A DNA stretch of 64,000 bases from Brachymonas sp049977365 (GTDB lineage: Bacteria > Pseudomonadota > Gammaproteobacteria > Burkholderiales > Burkholderiaceae_C): NCBI RefSeq assembly GCF_049977365.1, contig NZ_JBNGEN010000002.1, positions 124,001 to 188,000 on the forward strand, given 5' to 3'. Shown here in pieces: positions 8,934-16,153 of this stretch. The number at the start of each line of letters is the position of its first letter. The first letter of the stretch is position 1. The notes below the pieces were generated by a model. That model searched no databases. It was not told where the DNA came from and saw only the letters and a list, made by a program, of their open reading frames with translations. The translations under genes were made by a program, and so were the position numbers.

Positions 8934-9584
8934 ATGCAAAAATTCACCCTGCACAAGGGCCTCGTGGCTCCTCTTGATCGGGAAAACGTCGACACCGACG
9001 CCATCATTCCCAAGCAATTCCTCAAGTCCATTCGCCGGACGGGTTTTGGCCCGAACCTATTCGACGAATGGCGCTACCTTGACAGGGGCGAACCCGGCAA
9101 GCCGGAATCCGAACGTCGCCCCAATCCCGACTTTGTCCTGAACCAGCCGCGCTACCAGGGAGCTTCGATTCTGCTCACGCGCAAGAACTTTGGATGCGGA
9201 TCGAGCCGCGAGCATGCCCCCTGGGCACTGGAGCAATATGGATTCCGTGCCATCCTGGCGCCCAGCTACGCCGACATCTTCTTCAACAACTGCTTCAAGA
9301 ACGGCCTGCTGCCCATCGTGCTGCCGGAATCCACCATCTCCCGCCTGTTCGATGACGTGCAGGCCTTCCCTGGCTATGCGCTCACCATCGACCTCGAACG
9401 ACAGGTTGTCATCCTGCCGCAGGGCGAGGAAATCCCCTTCGAAGTGCAACCCTTCCGCAAGTACTGCCTGCTCAACGGCCTCGACGATATCGGACTGACC
9501 CTGCGCCATGTCGACGAGATCAAGGCTTTCGAGGCACGGCGCCTGGCCACCAAGCCCTGGCTGGCCCACACCATGCCGCACTGA
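8934..9584 (+). CDS. leuD: 3-isopropylmalate dehydratase, small subunit
   Basis: The swivel-domain subunit of isopropylmalate isomerase, 216 residues, normal for bacterial LeuD. The start MQKFTLHKGLVAPLDRENVDTD is typical, and NFGCGSSREHAPWAL is the substrate-binding signature. It forms the heterodimer with LeuC, encoded just upstream. The ATG at 8934 is the only family-like start. Confidence 0.98.
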   Translation: MQKFTLHKGLVAPLDRENVDTDAIIPKQFLKSIRRTGFGPNLFDEWRYLDRGEPGKPESERRPNPDFVLNQPRYQGASILLTRKNFGCGSSREHAPWALEQYGFRAILAPSYADIFFNNCFKNGLLPIVLPESTISRLFDDVQAFPGYALTIDLERQVVILPQGEEIPFEVQPFRKYCLLNGLDDIGLTLRHVDEIKAFEARRLATKPWLAHTMPH

Positions 9585-9674
9585 CGCACGCGCGCCCGTG
9601 CTGTTTTCAGGGTGCCGGCTGCCCTGCGCTGCCGGCCCCTTTCCTCTTTCCATTTCTCACACCCATTCGATCCC

Positions 9675-10742
9675 ATGAAAATTGCAGTTCTTTCCGGAGA
9701 TGGCATCGGCCACGAAATCATTGCCGAAGCCGTCAAGGTACTCAAGGCCCTCGACCTTCCTCTCGACATGGAATACGCCGATGTCGGCGGCACGGCCTAT
9801 GTCAACCATGGACACCCGCTGCCCGAGCACACCCTGAACCTCGCCAAATCCGCCGATGCCGTGCTCTTTGGCGCCGTCGGCGACTGGAAGTTCGACAAAC
9901 TCGAACGGCATCTGCGTCCTGAACAGGCCATCCTGGGGCTGCGCAAGGCCCTGGGCCTGTACGCCAACCTGCGTCCGGCCATCTGCTACAAGGAACTGGT
10001 CAACGCCTCCAGCCTCAAGCCCGAGCTCGTGGCTGGACTCGACATCCTGCTCGTGCGCGAACTGACCGGCGACATCTACTTCGGACAGCCCCGTGGCCGT
10101 CGTGTCGCCACCGACGGGCTGTTCCCTGGAACGGAAGAAGCCTTCGACACCATGCGCTACAGCCGCCCTGAAATCGAACGCATCGCACATACGGCCTTCC
10201 AGGCCGCACAGAAACGCAGCAAGCGCCTCACCAGCGTGGACAAGAACAACGTGCTCGAAACATCCCAGCTCTGGAAGGACATCCTGGTCGAAGTGAGTGC
10301 CCAGTATCCCGACGTGACGCTCGACCACATGCTCGTGGACAACGCCGCCATGCAGCTGGTCAAGGCCCCCAAGAAATTCGACGTGATTGTCACCGGCAAC
10401 ATGTTCGGCGACATCCTGAGTGACGAAGCCGCCATGCTGACGGGCTCCATCGGCATGCTGCCCAGTGCCAGCCTCAATGAAAAGAACCAGGGGCTGTACG
10501 AGCCCAGCCACGGCAGCGCACCGGACATCGCAGGCCAGGGCATCGCCAACCCGCTGGCGACCATCCTCTCGGCGGCCATGATGCTGCGCTTCTCTCTGGG
10601 TCAGCCTGAAGCCGCCGACCGCATCGAACGCGCCGTGGGCAAGGTGCTGGAACAGGGCCTGCGCACGGCCGACATCTGGAGCGAAGGCACCACCAAGGTC
10701 AATACCAGCCAGATGGGTGATGCCGTGGTGGCAGCGCTGTAA
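9675..10742 (+). CDS. leuB: 3-isopropylmalate dehydrogenase
   Basis: NAD-dependent oxidative decarboxylation of 3-isopropylmalate, the third leucine-specific step. It has 355 residues from the ATG at 9675; the frame extends upstream into a region with no family similarity, so that part is excluded. Visible motifs are the N-terminal LSGDGIGHEI, the metal/substrate segment SDEAAMLTGSIGMLPSA and the cofactor loop YEPSHGSAPDIAGQGIANP. It closes the leu gene run and is followed by a terminator at 10772-10800. Confidence 0.98.
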   Translation: MKIAVLSGDGIGHEIIAEAVKVLKALDLPLDMEYADVGGTAYVNHGHPLPEHTLNLAKSADAVLFGAVGDWKFDKLERHLRPEQAILGLRKALGLYANLRPAICYKELVNASSLKPELVAGLDILLVRELTGDIYFGQPRGRRVATDGLFPGTEEAFDTMRYSRPEIERIAHTAFQAAQKRSKRLTSVDKNNVLETSQLWKDILVEVSAQYPDVTLDHMLVDNAAMQLVKAPKKFDVIVTGNMFGDILSDEAAMLTGSIGMLPSASLNEKNQGLYEPSHGSAPDIAGQGIANPLATILSAAMMLRFSLGQPEAADRIERAVGKVLEQGLRTADIWSEGTTKVNTSQMGDAVVAAL

Positions 10743-10771
10743 TCGCCCCCGCATCTGTACCTTCTGCAAGG

Positions 10772-10800
10772 AAAGGCGCTCCCCGATGGAGCGCCTTTTT
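10772..10800 (+). terminator. Rho-independent terminator after leuB
   Basis: An 11-bp stem (AAAGGCGCTCC paired with GGAGCGCCTTT) with a five-base loop and a T run ends the leu transcript. The left arm is A-rich, so it may also work weakly on the other strand. Confidence 0.9.
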
Positions 10801-10834
10801 CACATCAGCAACCCAGGCAGATGCTGCGCACAAG

Positions 10835-10866
10835 AAAAAACCCCGCAGGAGAAACCTGCAGGGTTT
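10835..10866 (-). terminator. Minus-strand terminator between leuB and the inserted element
   Basis: An inverted repeat of about 12 bp with one mismatch (10838-10849 with 10855-10866), preceded on the plus strand by six A, reads as a terminator for minus-strand transcripts. It lies on the side towards which the tRNA-Asp operon was originally transcribed. Confidence 0.6.
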
Positions 10867-11094
10867 GAAATCAATCTGCCATTCAATGAATGGCTGTGTT
10901 GCGCTTGGGATACTTGAATTCATCTGGTCTTTTGCAACCGGATCATCCTGAGACTCTGCGGGCACAAGGATCGAACGCCCCTGCAGATCATCCATCCACC
11001 AGCGCCTCACCTCTCATGCCGCCAGCGACGGATATCTTCCCGGATTCATGCAATCATCTGGGAAGTCACAGCCATCAATTTGCTGCCACCCAAA
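10867..11094. other. Chromosomal spacer with no recognisable gene
   Basis: No convincing coding region, RNA gene or repeat is visible. Short frames exist but lack a ribosome-binding site and family resemblance. The segment lies between leuB and the left end of the inserted element and would have been the region downstream of the tRNA-Asp operon before insertion. Confidence 0.6.
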
Positions 11095-11132
11095 ACAAAA
11101 AAGACTTCAAGTCCTTGAACTTAAAGTCTTTT
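11095..11132 (-). terminator. Original tRNA-operon terminator displaced by the element
   Basis: The arms AAAAGACTT and AAGTCTTTT (11099-11107 and 11124-11132) flank a partly paired loop, with extra A residues on the left that become a U tract on the minus strand. It ends 6 bp before the left att copy. In an uninterrupted chromosome it would sit directly behind the tRNA-Asp 3' end. Confidence 0.7.
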
Positions 11133-11138
11133 AAAAGA

Positions 11139-11156
11139 TGGCGGAGTGGACGGGAC
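11139..11156. repeat. attL core (18-bp direct repeat)
   Basis: TGGCGGAGTGGACGGGAC, identical to 16154-16171. This is the complement of the tRNA-Asp 3' end, without the rest of the tRNA, as expected for the distal att copy. Confidence 0.85.
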
Positions 11157-11408
11157 ACTCCCGGACTCCATCAAAACCTGTTGATTTTCCTAAGAAAATT
11201 CTTTGGCGACGTTACAAGTGTCCCGAAAAAAAACGGTACCCCTTGTTGTGACACTTGTCATTGTAGCCGGATCGTCGGTGCTTGCGTACTGCTTTCCCCG
11301 CCTTCTTGATCGCCTTGGCTGTCGCCGGTCCCCGGACCTCACGACTTGAGAAACGGGCGAGCCGTTCAGCCTCACGGCAATCAATCGCAAGGGAGAAAAA
11401 TTGGCCTG

Positions 11409-11445
11409 CTTTGTTTGTGGGACTGGCACAGTCACATAAACAAAG
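11409..11445. repeat. Nested stem-loop in the element leader
   Basis: Outer arms CTTTGTTT and AAACAAAG (11409-11416 and 11438-11445) enclose inner arms GACTG and CAGTC (11421-11425 and 11429-11433). A further hairpin, AAGCCG/CGGCTT, is at 11496-11513. They lie 90-180 bp upstream of the candidate oriT and may belong to a transfer or replication origin, but I cannot assign a function. Confidence 0.5.
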
Positions 11446-11588
11446 TAGGTGCTCCCGGAAGGGAAATATCGCAGACGGATCACGTAGTGAAGTCAAAGCC
11501 GCTTCGTCGGCTTCCGGGTTACAGGCCCCAGCCAGGACTTCCGGTAGGACCGGCGCTTATGAAATGAAACAACGTGAAATGTAATAAG

Positions 11589-11605
11589 CATAGTCGGTCA
11601 CTATG
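11589..11605. other. Candidate oriT inverted repeat
   Basis: A perfect inverted repeat, CATAGT-CGGTC-ACTATG, lies 67 bp before the relaxase start and 14 bp upstream of a -35-like box. MobV-family relaxases nick at an inverted repeat just upstream of their own gene and can repress their own promoter from there, so position and structure fit. The nick position cannot be read from sequence alone. Confidence 0.5.
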
Positions 11606-11618
11606 AGAGGGAGGAATA

Positions 11619-11646
11619 TTGACTCTGCAATAAAAAACGCTAGGAT
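11619..11646 (+). promoter_or_regulatory. Candidate promoter of the relaxase gene
   Basis: TTGACT (11619-11624), a 16-bp spacer and TAGGAT (11641-11646), placed 26 bp before the relaxase ATG and immediately after the candidate oriT repeat. Confidence 0.5.
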
Positions 11647-11672
11647 AAATATATAACAACAAGAAGAAAATA

Positions 11673-12818
11673 ATGTCCTATCAGTTTATGCATTTCGATT
11701 CATATGCCCGAGAGGGATCAAAGCAAAGCAAAACAGTCACCAAGAAAAACGGCGACAAAATAACCACCACAAAACAGGTAAAAAGCATTCGCCAAATTCT
11801 GGAAGAGCAGGCCAGAATCGAGGCGGCTTGCCCACATATTGATCAACCTCGTCGCCCTGGATTGCTTTATGGTGTTCCACCTATGGAGGTTCTCCCAATG
11901 GTGGAAGAGTGGGCAGAAAATTCAAAAGATGCCCAAGGTAGAAGATTAAGAAAAGACGGTCTGTGTGCTCTGGTTGGGGTGGCTTCTCTTCCTCGTGAAA
12001 TGGAAGACGATTTCCCACAGTTTGCAGAGGACACTCTCGCTTGGCTAAAAGAAAAATATGGAGATCGCCTTAAATCAGTCGTCGTTCACGATGATGAAGC
12101 CCACCCGCATTTGCATTTTACGGTCGTCCCTCGCATTGGTGAACGATTTGACGATATTCACGACGGCTACAAGGCAAGCAAGCAGGCAAAACAAGAAGAC
12201 AAGAAGAAAGGAGAGCAAAATCTTGCCTATATTGAGGCAATGAGAGCCGTGCAGGACGATTTTAGTAACAGAGTTGCCATGTCCCACGGCTTGACCCGAA
12301 TTGGTCCGGGTCGTCGCCGTTTAACTCGTGCCCAGTGGAAGGCAGAAAAGGCACAGGCTCGCTTTTTTGCCAATGCCAAGGCTGTCGCCAAGGTCGCCAG
12401 CAAACAGGGCTATAAAGACGGCATTCATAAAGCAGAGGAAAAAGCCAAAACAATCATTCAGGAAGCCCAGGAACAAGCCAAGGGGCTTGGTTCCAAGATT
12501 GGGGGCTGGCTTGCTGGTTTGGCTGGTGCTTGGCACAAACCAACAGCCGAAGCATTGGCAGAGCTAGAAAAGGCGAAGAAGGAATCAGACAAGGAAAAAA
12601 AGAAGGCTGAAACCTATGCCCAAAAAGCCAAGGAATGGGCTGATCAGCGAGTGGCTACCGTGGGCAACCAAATCACCGCACAAAAAGAAAAAACCAAGGA
12701 ATTGGAAAGGGACTTGGAAAAGGAACAGGAAAAATCCAAGGGATTGGGTGAGACTGTTGCTTGGTATGAGAAAAAATTCGGCATGGCTCCCAGTAATTTC
12801 AACAAAATAAAAAAATAG
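11673..12818 (+). CDS. MobV/Pre-like plasmid mobilization relaxase
   Basis: A 381-residue putative relaxase that would nick the element at oriT and lead the strand during mobilization. The key feature is HDDEAHPHLHF at residues 139-149, the HxDExxPHxH metal-binding signature of the MobV/Pre family. The N-terminal segment (MSYQFMHFDSYARE) resembles proteobacterial Mob proteins. From about residue 270 the protein is Lys/Glu-rich with coiled-coil character. The ribosome-binding site is weak (AAGAAG). Codon and base use are AT-richer than in the chromosome. It is the only transfer gene on the element. The family call is by motif; activity is inferred. Confidence 0.8.
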   Translation: MSYQFMHFDSYAREGSKQSKTVTKKNGDKITTTKQVKSIRQILEEQARIEAACPHIDQPRRPGLLYGVPPMEVLPMVEEWAENSKDAQGRRLRKDGLCALVGVASLPREMEDDFPQFAEDTLAWLKEKYGDRLKSVVVHDDEAHPHLHFTVVPRIGERFDDIHDGYKASKQAKQEDKKKGEQNLAYIEAMRAVQDDFSNRVAMSHGLTRIGPGRRRLTRAQWKAEKAQARFFANAKAVAKVASKQGYKDGIHKAEEKAKTIIQEAQEQAKGLGSKIGGWLAGLAGAWHKPTAEALAELEKAKKESDKEKKKAETYAQKAKEWADQRVATVGNQITAQKEKTKELERDLEKEQEKSKGLGETVAWYEKKFGMAPSNFNKIKK

Positions 12819-12934
12819 GGAATTTTTCGCCGTTTCCTTTTTTGTTTTATTTCATAAAACCTCTACGAGATTCTTCTTTGCTTGGGTACTATTTATCCAT
12901 TTGTGCCTTGTGTACTCTTTATTTTTGTTGTACA

Positions 12935-13045
12935 AAGACTTTGCCTTCACCGTGCTATCACACGGTTCCGGCAAAGTCTTACCCTTCCCGAATTATTAAA
13001 ATAATTCTGGGTTGGACTTTACCGGGTAATTAACCGTGTGATAGC
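12935..13045. repeat. Nested palindromes in the element spacer
   Basis: Outer 11-bp arms (AAGACTTTGCC at 12935-12945 and its complement at 12970-12980) enclose inner 6-bp arms ACCGTG/CACGGT (12949-12954 and 12961-12966). Part of this, GCTATCACACGGT at 12954-12966, is repeated in inverted orientation at 13033-13045. Another imperfect palindrome, around CCCGAATTATT, lies between them. The arrangement allows alternative foldings and resembles an origin or control region more than a simple terminator, since no T tract follows. Confidence 0.6.
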
Positions 13046-13360
13046 TACCACATAGCACCGGATGGAAAATAAGTAACCATTTCCATTTAGCAAGTTCGTT
13101 CCGTTACTGGAACAGTTGGAGGGTCTTGCCTTGTCTTCCCTGTGGCTATCCAACTTTACCATTCTAGCCTACTTGTTAATTTGACTACCTGCCACTCAAT
13201 GCCTTTTCCAGTTGCTAGACTGCTATTAAATCAACCTAGTTATTTTTACCTGTGCCTGTTTTGCGACCATTTGCCTGACAATTTCCGAACCGAGAGAATT
13301 AACCGACGCATAAAAAATTGCCTTACCACACAGCAAGACAATCTAATTTAATTCGGTGTA

Positions 13361-13516
13361 TTGACAATTTTCAAAAATCAAATATGATTTATTTTGTGTT
13401 TGGTGGTTTACTTGTATTTGAAATTTTTAGATTGTCAATAGGTAAGCCGGTTAAAACGGGTGGTGCCGATTTAACGAGAGAACTAAAAAAGCCAGTCATC
13501 GACTGGCTTTCTCTTT
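13361..13516 (+). ncRNA. Candidate small RNA (promoter to terminator)
   Basis: TTGACA at 13361-13366, a 16-bp spacer and TATGAT at 13383-13388 form a near-consensus promoter. The next strong signal is the terminator hairpin at 13485-13516, giving a predicted transcript of roughly 120 nt. The ATG inside the -10 box cannot be a start codon and the frame from it runs through the terminator, so a protein is unlikely. No known RNA family is recognised. It points towards the 3' end of the HNH gene, so longer read-through RNA would be antisense to it. Confidence 0.4.
13485..13516. terminator. Bidirectional terminator before the HNH gene end
   Basis: AAAAAAGCCAGTC, three-base loop, GACTGGCTTT and a T-rich tail. 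The A run on one side and T run on the other allow termination from both directions: the int-HNH transcript on the minus strand (stop at 13527) and any plus-strand transcript from the spacer. Confidence 0.85.
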
Positions 13517-13526
13517 TGTTTTTAAC

Positions 13527-14414
13527 CTATTCAGTCATAGGTAAGTCGCTTTTCCCTAAATTGCAGTGGGAGCAAAGTGTTTGTAAGTTCTCCAAAACAG
13601 TTTCTCCACCTTTGCACCAAGGTACAACGTGATCAACATGCAGGATAGTGGTTGGATCAGTTGCCGGCGACCTACCGCAAGCCACGCACTTGAAATTGTT
13701 TTTCCTATAGACTAAAAAAACAAGCCTCCAAGACGGGTTTCTTGATGTCTTCCTTCTCTTTTCTTCCGGTTCATTGAATATTTCACTTTCTGCCGGAGTT
13801 CCAACAGCTATTCTAGTCAGAAATGGTTCCTCGTCTTGATTTGCTATCTCAACAAACCTTTCTAATGCTGATCTCCAAGAACCAAATCTCCTGCGGTAAG
13901 TATCGGAAGAATATTTTGACAATGGGGGGTTAAGATCACTTTTCTTTGGTTGCCGCCCAAGTTTTTCCCAAATGACTGCTATGTTATTTAGCAAATCATC
14001 TTCGTTTACTTTCTTGTGATACAGAGGGGAAGTATTTAAACCGGCTTTAATGAGGGCCTTTTCCCAATCTCCAAATCGTTTTGCGATATTTGCACTAGAA
14101 AACCGCCCATGCAATTGATATTCGGATCTAGACAGGCTTTCTTGTGCGACAATCTCCGAAACTCTTTTTATGTCGGCGATTATTTCTTCGGCTGGGATAT
14201 TATTTCTCTTTCCTACCGTCAGCCCTGATCTCTCTAATGCAAAATTCCACGCTCCAAACCTGTTTTGAATAGTGGCGGGGCTAAATCGCCCATTTTTTTG
14301 GTAGTCTTCTTTTGTTATTGTCGCCTTCCCAAGAGCACGAGCGACCGACACAAGGTCATCAAGCAAAGTTTGGTCTTCGCAGTTTCTATTGTCCGGTTGT
14401 AGTTCAAATTTCAT
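13527..14414 (-). CDS. HNH endonuclease with three homing-type repeats
   Basis: A 295-residue protein with two parts. Residues about 17-63, 76-124 and 138-186 are three related helical repeats sharing the pattern GRFS-x-I-x-RFG-x-W-x-x-AL, as in repeats associated with homing-type HNH proteins. Residues 240-290 form the HNH nuclease: Cys243/Cys246, HVDH (259-262), Asn276, Cys281/Cys284, with all zinc and catalytic positions present. Its ATG overlaps the integrase stop by four bases (ATGA), so the two proteins are probably made together. Function is unknown; DNA cleavage linked to integration, homing, plasmid/phage exclusion or stabilisation are all possible. Confidence 0.8.
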   Translation of the reverse strand: MKFELQPDNRNCEDQTLLDDLVSVARALGKATITKEDYQKNGRFSPATIQNRFGAWNFALERSGLTVGKRNNIPAEEIIADIKRVSEIVAQESLSRSEYQLHGRFSSANIAKRFGDWEKALIKAGLNTSPLYHKKVNEDDLLNNIAVIWEKLGRQPKKSDLNPPLSKYSSDTYRRRFGSWRSALERFVEIANQDEEPFLTRIAVGTPAESEIFNEPEEKRRKTSRNPSWRLVFLVYRKNNFKCVACGRSPATDPTTILHVDHVVPWCKGGETVLENLQTLCSHCNLGKSDLPMTE

Positions 14415-16057
14415 TGGTTTGGCTTCAACTTGGCTTTCGCCAATTTATGAGCCTCTTGCCTTGCTTTCTTGGCGCATAGAATTGACAACATTTCGCTGAA
14501 TTGTCCTTGGCTGTATTTCATTGCCTTGAAGTCAAGCACCGGATAGTCCAACTTGCTGGCGACATTATCCTGCAAATATTGCAGATTGTGGGGATTGGAG
14601 TATGCCGTTGAATTGATCGTATCGTGCTCGTGTCCAACAAACTGGCACCGGCTTTCCTCTGGTACTCCGTTTTGTTTCAATCGGTCATTGGAGGTCGACC
14701 GGAAAGAGTGGAAAACCTTCTGCTTGTCCTGAATGCCAATCTTGTCCAGATACTTCCCCCATCGCTCGCTCGGTGTTGCTCCATAGGAGCCAAAGGTGTC
14801 CGGGGTAAGGTAGGGAAAAAGTTTCTTCCCGTGTGCCTTGGTGTCGTTTACATAGTCCAAGAAGCCACATTCAAGGAGGGTCGGGTGGATTGGGATCAGG
14901 CGAGTAGCCGCCAAAGTCTTGAGGGACTTATCTCCCTCGCTGTTGATTGAAATCGCCCAAATGCTGTCATGCTCTTGAATGTCGGCAATGTCCAGTTGCG
15001 CCAGTTCCGAAATTCGCCCACCTGTGAAAAGTCCCAACATAGGGAGCCAAAAATCGGCAGGTCGTTCAGCTTGGCTCAAAAGTTGGGGCTGAAAAATCAA
15101 CTTGAGTTCGTCGTCCGTGAACGGCTTGTACCCTTTGGTGACTGCCGCCTTTTTGGCATCAGCTTTTGAAAAAATTTTGTGCCCACGGCTTGGCAATTCC
15201 TGCCCATCAGGAAGCACCCCAATGGTTTTGGCGAGTTCAAAAAGCCCATTGAGTGCAGGCAGGTATTTTCGGGAGATGGTTCGCTCTCCTATGCCGTTGC
15301 TCAGGAGGTCGTCAATGAAGTCGGCGACATCAGTGCGGGTAATGCTGTGGACAGGAATGTGCTTTTTCTTCTTGCGTGTTTCCAGCCACTCCACGAACTT
15401 CCGGTGATAGTTGCCGTACTCGTACAGGGCTTTGGGTGACAGCTTGTTCTTTTTGCGGGTGGCAAACCTCGGCACCATTTCCTGAATGGTGGCTCCCCCT
15501 TCTTCCTTCTGGCTTGCTGGTGGTGCTGGCTGTGGCTCTGGTGTTACCCGTTGGGGATTGGGGCCAGCAATCAGTTTTGCCAGTGCTTCCGGGGACAGGT
15601 TGAGAGTCTGGAGAATGTGAACGGCTCGGCTGGCATCGTCGTCGCTGTTGATGTTCCGAAGAACGAAGCCCCCCGGCATTTCAATGTCCAGCTTGCGGGT
15701 GTCAGGCTCGGTAGGTGGGGTGAACAGGTTGTTCACTTCCGACAGGGGAAGCCCGGCAAGTTCAGCCAGTTGCTCACGGTCTACACGGTGCAACAGGTTC
15801 AGCAGGAAGTCACCATCAGGGGCGTGTCCTGCAATGCTCTCTGCCGTGTTGAGGTAGTCCGTTGCCATTGTCCTTTGTTGCTCCTGGTTGCGAACCGCCA
15901 TTATCCCAGATAGGCACAGGGCTTTGAAGCGGGCTTCCTGTGGGTTCTTGGTTCGCAAGGAGATCCGCTTCTCCTTGGTAGTGGCACCCAGCCGGAAGGT
16001 TAGACGGAAGTAAAAAACACCGTGGCGAGACTTGGCGAGGTGTGAAGGTAGCTTCAA
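14411..16057 (-). CDS. Tyrosine site-specific integrase
   Basis: Integrase expected to act at the tRNA-Asp att sites. The start is taken as TTG at 16057, preceded by GGGGA at 8 bp and giving a family-like N-terminus (KLPSHLAKSRHGVFYFRL). Upstream frame continues into the terminator hairpin and is not family-like. From this start the protein has 548 residues. The core-binding region is about 188-290. Catalytic residues visible are Arg348 (TGGRISELAQ), a Lys near 380, His450 and Arg453 (HSFR), His476 (VGHEHD) and the nucleophile candidate Tyr486. It lies 97 bp from attR and is coupled to the HNH gene. Confidence 0.92.
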   Translation of the reverse strand: MKLPSHLAKSRHGVFYFRLTFRLGATTKEKRISLRTKNPQEARFKALCLSGIMAVRNQEQQRTMATDYLNTAESIAGHAPDGDFLLNLLHRVDREQLAELAGLPLSEVNNLFTPPTEPDTRKLDIEMPGGFVLRNINSDDDASRAVHILQTLNLSPEALAKLIAGPNPQRVTPEPQPAPPASQKEEGGATIQEMVPRFATRKKNKLSPKALYEYGNYHRKFVEWLETRKKKKHIPVHSITRTDVADFIDDLLSNGIGERTISRKYLPALNGLFELAKTIGVLPDGQELPSRGHKIFSKADAKKAAVTKGYKPFTDDELKLIFQPQLLSQAERPADFWLPMLGLFTGGRISELAQLDIADIQEHDSIWAISINSEGDKSLKTLAATRLIPIHPTLLECGFLDYVNDTKAHGKKLFPYLTPDTFGSYGATPSERWGKYLDKIGIQDKQKVFHSFRSTSNDRLKQNGVPEESRCQFVGHEHDTINSTAYSNPHNLQYLQDNVASKLDYPVLDFKAMKYSQGQFSEMLSILCAKKARQEAHKLAKAKLKPNQ

Positions 16058-16078
16058 GGCTGGTGATCCCCAAAAAAT

Positions 16079-16102
16079 GGGACACCGTCTTGGGACACCT
16101 GT
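16079..16102. repeat. Candidate integrase arm-type sites, right end
   Basis: GGGACACC at 16079-16086 and GGGACACCTGT at 16092-16102 lie between the integrase start and attR. Related copies occur at the left end: GGGACAC at 11152-11158, GGGACACTTGT (reverse strand) at 11214-11224 and GTGACACTTGT at 11248-11258. Similar short repeats at both ends are what integrase arm-binding sites look like. Confidence 0.45.
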
Positions 16103-16118
16103 AGCGAGACACAAAAGA

Positions 16119-16147
16119 AAAAACCCGTTGAAAATCAACGGGTTTTT
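16119..16147 (-). terminator. Element-borne terminator behind tRNA-Asp
   Basis: A perfect 13-bp stem, AAAAACCCGTTGA/TCAACGGGTTTTT, with a 3-base loop and A-rich flank that gives a U tract on the minus strand. It lies 6 bp inside the element from attR, so it replaces the native terminator displaced to 11095-11132. Confidence 0.85.
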
Positions 16148-16153
16148 AAATAT

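Larger units (their letters stand above)
12819..13526. other. AT-rich non-coding region of the element
   Basis: About 700 bp between the convergent relaxase and HNH genes. The short frames present (about 60-100 codons, for example near 12842 and 13142) lack ribosome-binding sites and family resemblance. The region instead holds nested palindromes (12935-13045), smaller inverted repeats such as GTTCC/GGAAC and AGTTGGA/TCCAACT near 13100-13155, and a promoter-terminator pair at 13361-13516. Confidence 0.65.

Noticed and set aside
11190..11567. Small frames (about 70-100 codons) on both strands in the element leader
   Set aside because: No ribosome-binding site or family resemblance; they overlap hairpins and probable arm sites.
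13318..13632. 104-codon plus-strand frame in the element spacer
   Set aside because: Runs through the terminator hairpin and into the HNH gene antisense; its internal ATG lies in the -10 box of the candidate small RNA.
16058..16138. N-terminal extension of the integrase
   Set aside because: The extra codons come from the terminator stem and lack a standard start; the TTG at 16057 has a good ribosome-binding site and a family-like N-terminus.
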